DNA from: BOG-1112 sp964635325
GTDB taxonomy: Bacteria > Bdellovibrionota_B > Oligoflexia > Oligoflexales > Bog-1112
DNA length: 11,845 bases
Direction of reading: 5' to 3'
Assembly (NCBI GenBank): GCA_964635325.1
Contig: CAZWOL010000073.1
Span: 1-11,845, forward strand
The notes below the pieces were generated by a model. It was not told the DNA's origin. It worked only from the letters and a program-made list of their open reading frames with translations, and searched no databases. The translations under genes and the position numbers were made by a program. This document shows positions 1-5,893 of this stretch, one piece after another (position 1 is the stretch's first letter; each line of letters starts with the position of its first letter).

Positions 1-319
1 ATTCAAAAAGTGACGGTAAGCTTGCAATTTGCGCTGCCATTAGCTTTTTGGCTTCGTTTACGTGCAAATTTGTTTCTTTTTTAATGGCTGCCACAATGAA
101 GTCTTGTTCAGTCATGTCTAGGGATTTCGCAACGAGTTTAACCGCCTGAAATAAGTCTTCATCTAAACGCAAGGTCTTTTGTTGTGGCTGCCTTTTTTTC
201 TTCCTTTTTACCCCGTCGTTTGTGACTTCGACTGAATCAGAGCTGTCAAAGTTCACATGTTTGGGAGCGGGTACCTCTATTGTGTTGGTTCTTTTTTTGA
301 TTACCTTGTCTTCCGACAT
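1..319 (-). CDS. Ribbon-helix-helix DNA-binding protein, probable ParA partner (3' end outside window)
   Basis: The reading frame opens at ATG 319-317 and stays open to the left edge, so about 106 codons are visible and the stop lies outside. A lysine/arginine-rich N-terminal tail (KRKKKR around residues 38-43) precedes a segment with ribbon-helix-helix character at about residues 48-81: a strand TLRLDEDL, then helices FQAVKLVAKSLDM and TEQDFIVAAIKKE. A further amphipathic stretch follows. Small RHH proteins of this layout (ParG, Omega and CopG type) bind short repeated DNA sites, act as centromere-binding partner of a short ParA and repress the par operon. The gene overlaps the end of parA by 74 bases in another frame, with GGGA upstream of the start, suggesting translational coupling. 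The 8-bp repeats at 1114-1181 are its likely target. The RHH fold is judged by eye; the partner role is inferred from position. Confidence 0.75.
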   Translation of the reverse strand, partial: MSEDKVIKKRTNTIEVPAPKHVNFDSSDSVEVTNDGVKRKKKRQPQQKTLRLDEDLFQAVKLVAKSLDMTEQDFIVAAIKKETNLHVNEAKKLMAAQIASLPSLFE

Positions 320-1043
320 GTTTGTCCCTTTCTATTTTATTTTTTTGTACGATTGCTCGTTTTCTAAATTCTGAAATTTTAAAATTTTGTATCTTAAATT
401 CACAAGAGCGATTCAATTCTTGGATAAAGTTAAAGTACACTTCGACGATCGGATCATTAGTACGATACTCCGCAACAGAAACACCTTTTCCTGAAGCTTT
501 GGAAATATATTCAGAGTGGGGAATTGTTGCATCGAAGACGGGGACCCCAAATGCTTTGACCGCCTCTATAGTTTCCCGTGTAGAAACCTTTTTGTGATCT
601 TCATTAATAAGAACACCACCTTTTAGATCTTTACTTGCAAGAACCGGATCGATCACGGAACCCATATATCGAGCGTAAGAATTGAGATCAAATTGGCTTG
701 GTTTCATCGGTAATATAAAAAAGTCGCTTACTTCTAGAGCTACCCGACTGAATTCATTCATATTGCCTTCGCCATCAATCAAAATGACGTCATAGTTGCT
801 CAGTAATGAACCTTTTTTCAGCTCATTTCTCAGATTCTTATTGGAGATGGTAATACAGGTTATGTTGGGATCTCCTCTTTTTGAGAGGACATCGCCAACA
901 GAATCCTGATGTAGATCTGTATTTATGACAAGAACCTTTTGTTCAAACAATGAATAGCAAGTTGCCAATTGCGTGATGGTTGTCGATTTACCTCCCCCGC
1001 CTTTTTGAGCAACAGCAGAAATTTTTATAGGAAGCTTCATCAT
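246..1043 (-). CDS. parA: ParA-family partition ATPase (short type, no N-terminal HTH)
   Basis: A 265-residue P-loop ATPase of the ParA/MinD/VirC1 superfamily, which dimerises on ATP, coats nucleoid DNA and moves plasmid (or other) cargo through a centromere-binding partner. The deviant Walker A motif KGGGGKST is at residues 14-21 with the signature lysine. An A' region NTDLHQ is at 41-46, and Walker B is VILIDGEG at 86-93. The usual DxDPQ of A' and the IDxPP of Walker B are both altered, though the key aspartates remain. There is no N-terminal DNA-binding domain, so repression of the operon must come from the partner, fitting the RHH gene that overlaps its 3' end. The start has two consecutive ATGs; the first (1043) lies 7 bases after AGGA (1051-1054). 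The last roughly 25 residues, very rich in K/R/N/Q, are encoded where the two genes overlap. A VirC1-like role at the transfer origin is an alternative. Confidence 0.9.
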   Translation of the reverse strand: MMKLPIKISAVAQKGGGGKSTTITQLATCYSLFEQKVLVINTDLHQDSVGDVLSKRGDPNITCITISNKNLRNELKKGSLLSNYDVILIDGEGNMNEFSRVALEVSDFFILPMKPSQFDLNSYARYMGSVIDPVLASKDLKGGVLINEDHKKVSTRETIEAVKAFGVPVFDATIPHSEYISKASGKGVSVAEYRTNDPIVEVYFNFIQELNRSCEFKIQNFKISEFRKRAIVQKNKIERDKHVGRQGNQKKNQHNRGTRSQTCEL

Positions 1044-1113
1044 ATCTTTATCCTGATTAAGAGTTTCATGTGGCCATTATGAGCTTATCACTATATTGGA
1101 AATTTCTCACCAT

Positions 1114-1181
1114 AGTATCAAAATGTCTAGACATCAAGATATGTAGATAGACATCAGGACATCAAGACATTTTGATGTCTA
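1114..1181. repeat. 8-bp phased repeat array upstream of parA (candidate operator/centromere)
   Basis: Read in 8-base steps the segment gives agtatcaa (1114), aatgtcta (1122), gacatcaa (1130), gatatgta (1138), a 4-base gata (1146), gacatcag (1150), gacatcaa (1158), gacatttt (1166) and gatgtcta (1174). The consensus is GACATCAA, and some units point the other way. It contains a perfect 12-bp palindrome ATGTCTAGACAT at 1123-1134, an 8-bp-arm palindrome at 1158-1179 (GACATCAA, 6-base spacer, TTGATGTC), and a distant perfect 12-bp inverted repeat (1117-1128 with 1165-1176). Tandem and inverted short units of this kind are typical sites of RHH repressors that cooperate with ParA. A possible minus-strand -10 (TATAGT, complement of 1090-1095) lies about 20 bases beyond TTGATA (complement of 1116-1121), so the array would overlap the parA promoter. 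The repeats are direct observation; the role is inferred. Confidence 0.75.
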
Positions 1182-1262
1182 CCTTGTTAAGAAAAAATTT
1201 ACTTTGAATCAAACATTTGTGGGAACATATATCAAAATAGTTATTTATGTATATGATACATA

Positions 1263-1292
1263 TTGGCACACAAGATATGTGTATAGTAAAAT
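1263..1292 (+). promoter_or_regulatory. Candidate sigma-70-type promoter for the rightward gene
   Basis: TTGGCA at 1263-1268 and TAAAAT at 1287-1292 each match the consensus at five of six positions and are 18 bases apart. They sit in a strongly AT-rich divergent region. Transcription would start near 1299, giving a leader of roughly 190 bases before the gene at 1487. A start at 1299 would cut into the ribosome site of the small ORF at 1307. A weaker alternative is TTGAAT 1204-1209 with TATATC 1228-1233. AT-rich DNA yields such matches by chance, so confidence is low. Confidence 0.35.
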
Positions 1293-1306
1293 AAAAAGGA
1301 AGATTA

Positions 1307-1450
1307 ATGGATGTGCACGTTTTTTCTGATATGTATAAATGTTTTTTTTTTGAGCAATATCCAAATCTACTTTGTAAAAGGCTTATATATATAAAAGAGA
1401 AAATCCAAAGTATGTTTGATGCGTCTTTTGCAAAAAGAGCGGAAACCTAG
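1307..1450 (+). CDS. Possible small ORF of 47 codons, unknown function
   Basis: An ATG at 1307 is preceded by AGGAAG (1297-1302), four bases away, and is followed by 47 codons ending in TAG at 1448-1450. The product starts MDVHVFSDMYKCFFFEQYPN and ends in a basic stretch; it resembles no family I know. It contains a run of ten T (1342-1351) coding for three phenylalanines, a likely slippage site. It lies in the leader between the divergent parA and HTH genes, so it could be a leader peptide, a small regulator, or simply a chance frame in AT-rich sequence. Only the ribosome site and the uninterrupted frame support it. Confidence 0.3.
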   Translation: MDVHVFSDMYKCFFFEQYPNLLCKRLIYIKEKIQSMFDASFAKRAET

Positions 1451-1460
1451 GTAAATGTAT

Positions 1461-1477
1461 TTGATGATATATATCAA
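1461..1477. repeat. Inverted repeat next to the start of the HTH-membrane gene
   Basis: TTGAT (1461-1465) is matched by ATCAA (1473-1477) across a short AT-rich spacer, ending directly at the AAGG of the ribosome site (1476-1479). The half-sites TTGATG and ATCAA echo the core of the par array (GACATCAA and its complement). It may be a related operator or a weak RNA hairpin affecting initiation. The arms are short and could arise by chance. Confidence 0.35.
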
Positions 1478-1486
1478 GGTGGTGTG

Positions 1487-2773
1487 ATGTCAGCATCCTA
1501 TACTAATCCGCAAGCAGAATTGGGTGATAGCAATACATATCAATATTTACGGAATGACCCTATTAAGTATGGAGAAGAGGTATGGCGTCTGCAGGCAGAG
1601 GGTCTTTCTCAAAAACAAATTGCAGAAGCGCACTCGTGTCACTATCAAATGGTCGGGCGATACCAGAAGATTGGTAAATGGCCGGATGAAATCAAAGCTT
1701 TGATCAGACTTCATCGGACTAAGTTCACCAATACGAAAATATTGAGCCTTGCTTCGCGCCGGCTTAGCGAAGAAGAACTCTCAGCGGAGATTAAGTCTAT
1801 GATAGGGGGTCAAGGTGACGGAGTTAAAACTTTCCCCACGGTGAACGGTTTTAATGAATTAGTTCTCAAACATGAGGCAATAGAACAGCGTCTAATGGCT
1901 CTAGAATCGATTCTGCTGAAGATTGAAGAGAGGCAGATAGAACCGAAGGTTTTGGAAGAGAAACCCACCCATAATCAGTCCAATTCTCTGGATCGGACCG
2001 CTCCTTCCCATCTAGAGGGGGGAACACATGCTGCAATAGAACAGCGTCTAATGGCTCTAGAATCGAACCTGTTAGTGCCTGTAGAGAGACAGGGATGGCC
2101 AATAGCATCAGAAGAGAAACCTATTCATAATCAATCTACCCACCTGGATTGGTCAACTCTTTGGCATTTGAGTACCACGCCAGGAATGGTGCTTTTAATG
2201 ATATGTATAACCGCGTTGACATCATATCTTGTTTATCAGGGCATCATCTTCTTTTCGGCGATTGATTCTAATCCTCTTTCAGCAATAAGTAGCGCTGCTT
2301 TTTCTGAATTTATTCCGATGATTACTGCGTGTTGCTTTGCTATGCTTACAAAAAATACACATCGCGTTATTGCTTTCACAATGCTTATGACAAGCATTGT
2401 CGGTCTGGGTGTCTTTATGCATGGATCATTAGCGACACATATGATTCAAAGCTCAGGTCGCTTTGAACGTTTAACTAAGGCAAGAGAATTAGTCTTAGCC
2501 TCGATTGCGGCTCATTCAGATTCCTTTAACGCCTTGCCAAAAACCCATATTTCACGACGAGAGGATATCGACGCGAAAATAATTGCGGATCGAGAATCTC
2601 TAGCAAAGATTGATGATGAATTAAAGTCAATGGAAAGCAGCGGAGATGGGTTTGCGAAGACTACAAACCTTGGCTATTCTGTTTGGATCCGCGTTGCAGC
2701 TATGCTCCTCAATGCTTACTTACTACATATATTTTTCAGCGCTTTCTATCTTCGTCGTAGAGAGGTTGGATAG
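1487..2773 (+). CDS. ParB/KorB-like helix-turn-helix protein with C-terminal membrane domain
   Basis: 428 residues from ATG 1487, chosen because AAGG (1477-1480) lies 6 bases upstream; a GTG at 1484 would sit too close. Residues about 28-105 resemble the ParB/KorB central DNA-binding region: VWRLQAEGLSQKQIAEAHSC forms the expected helix-turn-helix, followed by GRYQKIGKWPDEIKALI and a helical stretch ending LSEEELSAEI. Residues 131-234 are a tandem duplication of 52 residues with coiled-coil-like heptads (AIEQRLMALES). About four hydrophobic segments follow, near 233-258, 268-288, 293-313 and 399-421, with a charged roughly 85-residue loop before the last. No ParB N-terminal CTPase motif (GERR-like) was seen. 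It is transcribed divergently from parA and ends in its own terminator. A membrane-tethered DNA-binding protein that anchors or regulates the element is plausible but inferred; I do not recognise a named family for the full protein. Confidence 0.8.
   Translation: MSASYTNPQAELGDSNTYQYLRNDPIKYGEEVWRLQAEGLSQKQIAEAHSCHYQMVGRYQKIGKWPDEIKALIRLHRTKFTNTKILSLASRRLSEEELSAEIKSMIGGQGDGVKTFPTVNGFNELVLKHEAIEQRLMALESILLKIEERQIEPKVLEEKPTHNQSNSLDRTAPSHLEGGTHAAIEQRLMALESNLLVPVERQGWPIASEEKPIHNQSTHLDWSTLWHLSTTPGMVLLMICITALTSYLVYQGIIFFSAIDSNPLSAISSAAFSEFIPMITACCFAMLTKNTHRVIAFTMLMTSIVGLGVFMHGSLATHMIQSSGRFERLTKARELVLASIAAHSDSFNALPKTHISRREDIDAKIIADRESLAKIDDELKSMESSGDGFAKTTNLGYSVWIRVAAMLLNAYLLHIFFSAFYLRRREVG
1877..2188 (+). 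repeat. Tandem duplication of a 156-bp coding unit
   Basis: Two in-frame copies, 1877-2032 and 2033-2188, each 52 codons, inside the HTH-membrane gene. The first 34 bases are identical (1877-1910 and 2033-2066). Further along the copies diverge but keep EEKP and HNQS at the same offset, followed by LD. The mix of a perfect block and diverged remainder suggests either an old duplication with recent gene conversion or selection on the coiled-coil start. Because the copies are in frame, copy number could vary without breaking the protein. Confidence 0.85.
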
Positions 2774-2840
2774 AGCTTAGTTTGGCTAACGCGAACGATG
2801 CGAGCTTAGGGTCAATACAATTCACACGTCGTTCTTGTTT

Positions 2841-2880
2841 ACTTTTTGACGCCGGCAAGCGGCGCAAAAAGTTCTTTTTT
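2841..2880 (+). terminator. Intrinsic terminator after the HTH-membrane gene
   Basis: The stem ACTTTTTGaCGCCG pairs with CGGCGCAAAAAGT around a GCAAG loop (2841-2872). That is 13 paired positions with one bulged A. It is followed by TCTTTTTT. The hairpin and T-run suit rightward transcription. It sits between two convergent genes, but in the leftward direction there is no T-run after the stem, so it is probably a poor terminator for the traD operon. Confidence 0.85.
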
Positions 2881-2889
2881 AAAACACTA

Positions 2890-4704
2890 TCAAATGGGCG
2901 AGTTTTCGCTTGTGAACTCTGAAAACATAAGCTTCCTTTCAGAAGAATCAGGAAGATCCTCCGTTATGGGATCGCTTTTTGACAAATTTTGAGGGGGTGT
3001 TTTTAAATCTATTTCATACCAGCGTTGCCACTTCTTCTTTTTGATCCTAGATCTAGTGGGATTGATTGACAAGGATTTCAGGTAAAAATGCCCGTCTGGC
3101 AAATCACGGATTTCACTATCAAGTACTACGTTACGAAGAGATTCGCGTTCACTGATGTTTTCTCGATCATTTGAATTTTTTGCCCCATAAGATGTTCCAA
3201 GGTTCTTCTCAATGACCTCCTGCCTACCTAAAAAATCAGATAGTTCTTTGGCCTCATGTGGCTCGGGGCAACGAAAGATAAATTTACTCCCGGTGTTTGC
3301 TTTAATGGACCCTGCACTGTCCTTGCCGTAGATATCCAATAGCTGGTTTTCACTTTGGTAACCAAGCACGACTTTTCCACCGTATTTACGTCCTCGTTCG
3401 AGAGCCGTTGGAAGAAGCTCAATTTTTCCAAGAGTTGCGAGTTCGTCGATGATTATGTTGAGAGGAATATCACAAGTCGTCCGTTTTAAAAGTCCTGTGA
3501 TGGCTGTATTAATCCATAGTTTAAAGAGTGGATTTATAATCTCCTTGTCGGAATCACTAAAGGTGATAAAGATCCAGCTCGAAGAATTATTTTGAGTCCA
3601 ATCAAAAATCGAAAATGGCGTTTTATTGCCCTTGCTTTCTGGCCATTTATTGAGGAAGCGCAGAAAACCAAAATCCAATAAGCTTGTTCCAGTTATACCA
3701 GCTGCCTGGCTTGTTCCTTCCTTGCCAGCAATTTTACGTGCTAGACCTGAAAGATTGTCGGAAATATCACTTTTTTCGTTGTTGAGAGTTTCCCAAAGGT
3801 CTTCTGGATTTTTAAAGGCCTCCAAAAGTTGGCTGACAACTTGCCTTGCGCCTTTCCACCAAAATTTTCCATGCTCATCACCACTAGGAACAAGAAACTT
3901 TGCGAACTCGGTAGGATCGATATTTTCAGACTTAAAGTCCCAATACACCGTGTTAACGTCGAATAGGCTCAAGATAGTATCACCTTCTCGGAAAAACTCT
4001 GCGGCATATTCGCCATTGATGTCTGGGATGATTACCTTTTCCCCATTCTCTCTGCAGTATTCCAGATACCACTTTATAAGGGTAGATTTGCCAACACCAG
4101 TTGTTCCAATCATGGCGCAATGTCGATACAATACAAAAGATGGAATTTGGATATTGTGAGCACTACATATGAAAGGTATACCCCAAAATTTCGCAAAAGA
4201 TGGTGCGTCCGAACCTCGAGATTTTTTATTATCTTTCCTGATTTCATTGATTTCATTTCTAATTAATTGACGATACTCCCTGTTAAATTCCTTAGGGCTA
4301 ATAAGAACTGATCCTCGACGATAATCTGAATCTCGTATCGCACGGCCTCGCACGATGAAGAAGACAAAAAGTGCTATAAATACCAAAATGCCTAGTGATA
4401 CCGACCAGTATATGGTTTCAAAGAAAATTTGTTGCGAACCTGAAAAATTTTTTCGAGAAAGTTGAGTAAAAATATCGATCGCATTTGGCAAATGAATAGG
4501 TCCACTGCGCTTCAAGTAAGCTACCATTTCTTTAAGGAAAAATTTTTCGGCAAACCAAATCGAGGAAGGAACTCTTGCATAAATTAAAATACAAAAAAAT
4601 ATCGCGGTGATTGATACGGAAAAAAACATTAAGCCGATGAAATTTCTAATACTGCTGTTTACTTTTTGAGTAAACGTCTCTTGTCCTCGGACGTAGTTGC
4701 TCAC
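2890..4704 (-). CDS. traD: Type IV secretion coupling ATPase, TraD/VirD4-type
   Basis: A 604-residue inner-membrane DNA-translocating ATPase that would recruit the relaxase-DNA complex and feed it to the secretion channel. Two N-terminal membrane segments are at about 21-43 and 98-118, separated by a roughly 55-residue periplasmic loop. Walker A GTTGVGKST is at 200-208, and Walker B LNIIIDELATLG at 415-426 has the DE pair at 420-421. Further conserved stretches are IIPDINGEY (about 225-233), GRKYGGKVVLGYQSENQL (438-455) and GSKFIFRCPEPHEAKELSDF (472-491). This layout and spacing fit the TraD/TrwB class. The tail is acidic and ends TSENSPI. The start is GTG at 4704, with GAGGGGGA upstream; the upstream ATPase gene ends in the same GTGA, a 4-base overlap, so it is translationally coupled. 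It is the last gene of the operon. Confidence 0.92.
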   Translation of the reverse strand: MSNYVRGQETFTQKVNSSIRNFIGLMFFSVSITAIFFCILIYARVPSSIWFAEKFFLKEMVAYLKRSGPIHLPNAIDIFTQLSRKNFSGSQQIFFETIYWSVSLGILVFIALFVFFIVRGRAIRDSDYRRGSVLISPKEFNREYRQLIRNEINEIRKDNKKSRGSDAPSFAKFWGIPFICSAHNIQIPSFVLYRHCAMIGTTGVGKSTLIKWYLEYCRENGEKVIIPDINGEYAAEFFREGDTILSLFDVNTVYWDFKSENIDPTEFAKFLVPSGDEHGKFWWKGARQVVSQLLEAFKNPEDLWETLNNEKSDISDNLSGLARKIAGKEGTSQAAGITGTSLLDFGFLRFLNKWPESKGNKTPFSIFDWTQNNSSSWIFITFSDSDKEIINPLFKLWINTAITGLLKRTTCDIPLNIIIDELATLGKIELLPTALERGRKYGGKVVLGYQSENQLLDIYGKDSAGSIKANTGSKFIFRCPEPHEAKELSDFLGRQEVIEKNLGTSYGAKNSNDRENISERESLRNVVLDSEIRDLPDGHFYLKSLSINPTRSRIKKKKWQRWYEIDLKTPPQNLSKSDPITEDLPDSSERKLMFSEFTSENSPI

Positions 4705-5882
4705 GAAAAATTCCCCCTCGGTTTTATGTGTATAACGTTATCTATCGCAGGGTGGCTATTCTCTGGTTCAAGCAAGCGGTGATCGACAAATCCTTCGTTG
4801 ATAAGCCTTCTTGTCTCACTCTCTAGGTCCTGACGTAGAATGCGGCTAAACAGCTTATGATCAAAATTGAAAACTAAATCGGAATCAGGTGTGAGGCAGT
4901 ATTCAAGTATCGGAATACGACCGGAATAGCCTGTTCCTTGGCATTCAATACATCCAGATTGGCTTTTTTTAAAATGATGGCCATCGGTCTGTTTGCAATG
5001 AATACAAAGCACTTTCAGTAAACGTTGGGCAGAGATGAATAAAAGAGCGTCAGCGATTAAGTGCTTTTCAATGCCTAAAGTTAAAAGTCTGGTAACGGTG
5101 GATGGGACATTATTGGTGTGAAGTGTTGAGAGCACGAGATGGCCTGTTTGTGACGCTTCTACAGCAAGTTTTGCACTTTCCTGATCTCTAATTTCGCCAA
5201 CAAGAATTACATCCGGGTCTTCACGCATTGCTCCTTTGATCGCCTCTTTCCAACCAAATCTACCAGTGATGCATTCATGAACGACTCCAGGGAGTATTCG
5301 CTCAGGAGGGTTTTCAATCGAAATGATCTTTTTATCCTGATAATTCATTGCGGCAATGCAAGCCTGTAGAGTTGTGCTTTTTCCTGAACCCGTGGGGCCT
5401 GTAACAAGAAAGAGACCCTGTTTTTGACCTAATGCCCATCGCATGTCATCTTTGGCGGCTGTAGGAAGAATCATTTTATCGAGAGAGGGCAATTCATCGT
5501 TATTGATGATGCGGAGTACCACGCACTCGCCATATTGGAAACCAGGAGAAAGACTTACCCTATAAGTCGAAGATGTCAAATCGAGGCTAAATGAACTGTC
5601 TTGGAGAACTTTTTTGTTCGACGTATCGAGTCCAGAGATTTCTTTGAATTTGTCGACAAACTGCACCATTTCTGAGCGATCGGTGATGATCTCAAAAGGG
5701 GAAATGAGCGAACCTTTGATCCGCAGTCGAACTTGCAGACCACTCTTGAGGGATTCAATATGGATATCGCTAGCATTGAGTCGCTGGGCTTCGAGGAAAA
5801 TGCGCTTCCAGAAATTAGTTAAAAACCCCTTCTCAGCGAGCATCTCGTCGGGAGTTGGAGGTCTTGTGGTGTCAAAACTCAT
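4701..5882 (-). CDS. GspE/PulE/PilB-type secretion ATPase with four-cysteine motif
   Basis: A 393-residue cytoplasmic hexameric motor of the type II/IV secretion ATPase superfamily. The N-terminal region opens with ASDIHIE (37-43), typical of GspE/PilT proteins. Walker A GPTGSGKST is at 162-170 and the Asp box reads IENPPE at 189-194, where most relatives have EDP, so the usual aspartate is asparagine. Walker B DPDVILVGEIRD is at 222-233 and the His box TGHLVLSTLHTN at 246-257. Four cysteines (293, 296, 311, 314; C-IH-C and C-IE-C) form the zinc-binding insertion found in GspE and PilB and absent in VirB11 and PilT. The long N-terminal GspE/PilB targeting domains are missing. AGGAG (5887-5891) lies just before the start, 11 bases after the TraU-like stop. 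Between a TraU-like gene and traD it probably serves the transfer machine, perhaps in place of VirB11; a separate pilus role is possible. Confidence 0.9.
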   Translation of the reverse strand: MSFDTTRPPTPDEMLAEKGFLTNFWKRIFLEAQRLNASDIHIESLKSGLQVRLRIKGSLISPFEIITDRSEMVQFVDKFKEISGLDTSNKKVLQDSSFSLDLTSSTYRVSLSPGFQYGECVVLRIINNDELPSLDKMILPTAAKDDMRWALGQKQGLFLVTGPTGSGKSTTLQACIAAMNYQDKKIISIENPPERILPGVVHECITGRFGWKEAIKGAMREDPDVILVGEIRDQESAKLAVEASQTGHLVLSTLHTNNVPSTVTRLLTLGIEKHLIADALLFISAQRLLKVLCIHCKQTDGHHFKKSQSGCIECQGTGYSGRIPILEYCLTPDSDLVFNFDHKLFSRILRQDLESETRRLINEGFVDHRLLEPENSHPAIDNVIHIKPRGNFS

Positions 5883-5893
5883 GCTACTCCTGC

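Larger units (their letters stand above)
1182..1486. promoter_or_regulatory. AT-rich divergent intergenic region
   Basis: Between the par array and the HTH-membrane gene there is no long gene. The region is very AT-rich, with homopolymer T runs and alternating TA stretches (for example 1384-1392). It carries the promoter and small ORF noted separately. An ATCAAAAT at 1231-1238 repeats the edge of the par array (1117-1124). No iterons of replication-origin type (repeats of about 20 bases) or DnaA boxes were recognised. Confidence 0.5.

Noticed and set aside
322..597. Plus-strand open frame of 91 codons
   Set aside because: Antisense to parA, whose Walker motifs define the true frame.
1044..1120. 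Clear minus-strand promoter for parA
   Set aside because: TATAGT (1090-1095 complement) and TTGATA (1116-1121 complement) are 20 bases apart, too far for a confident call, so it is only mentioned with the array.
1114..1181. CRISPR-like or replication-iteron reading of the short repeats
   Set aside because: Units are 8 bp, contiguous and in both orientations, without unique spacers, and no rep gene or DnaA box is nearby; an operator/centromere fits better.
1866..2108. Minus-strand 80-codon frame with an internal peptide repeat
   Set aside because: The repeat is just the complement of the 156-bp duplication in the HTH-membrane gene.
2773..2812. Short direct repeat GAGCTTAG after the HTH-membrane gene
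   Set aside because: Only 8 bases, two copies, and no associated structure or mobile element ends.
3626..4159. Long plus-strand open frame of 177 codons
   Set aside because: It is antisense to traD, where Walker A and flanking motifs fix the coding frame; composition (S, R, L-rich) is that of a shadow frame.
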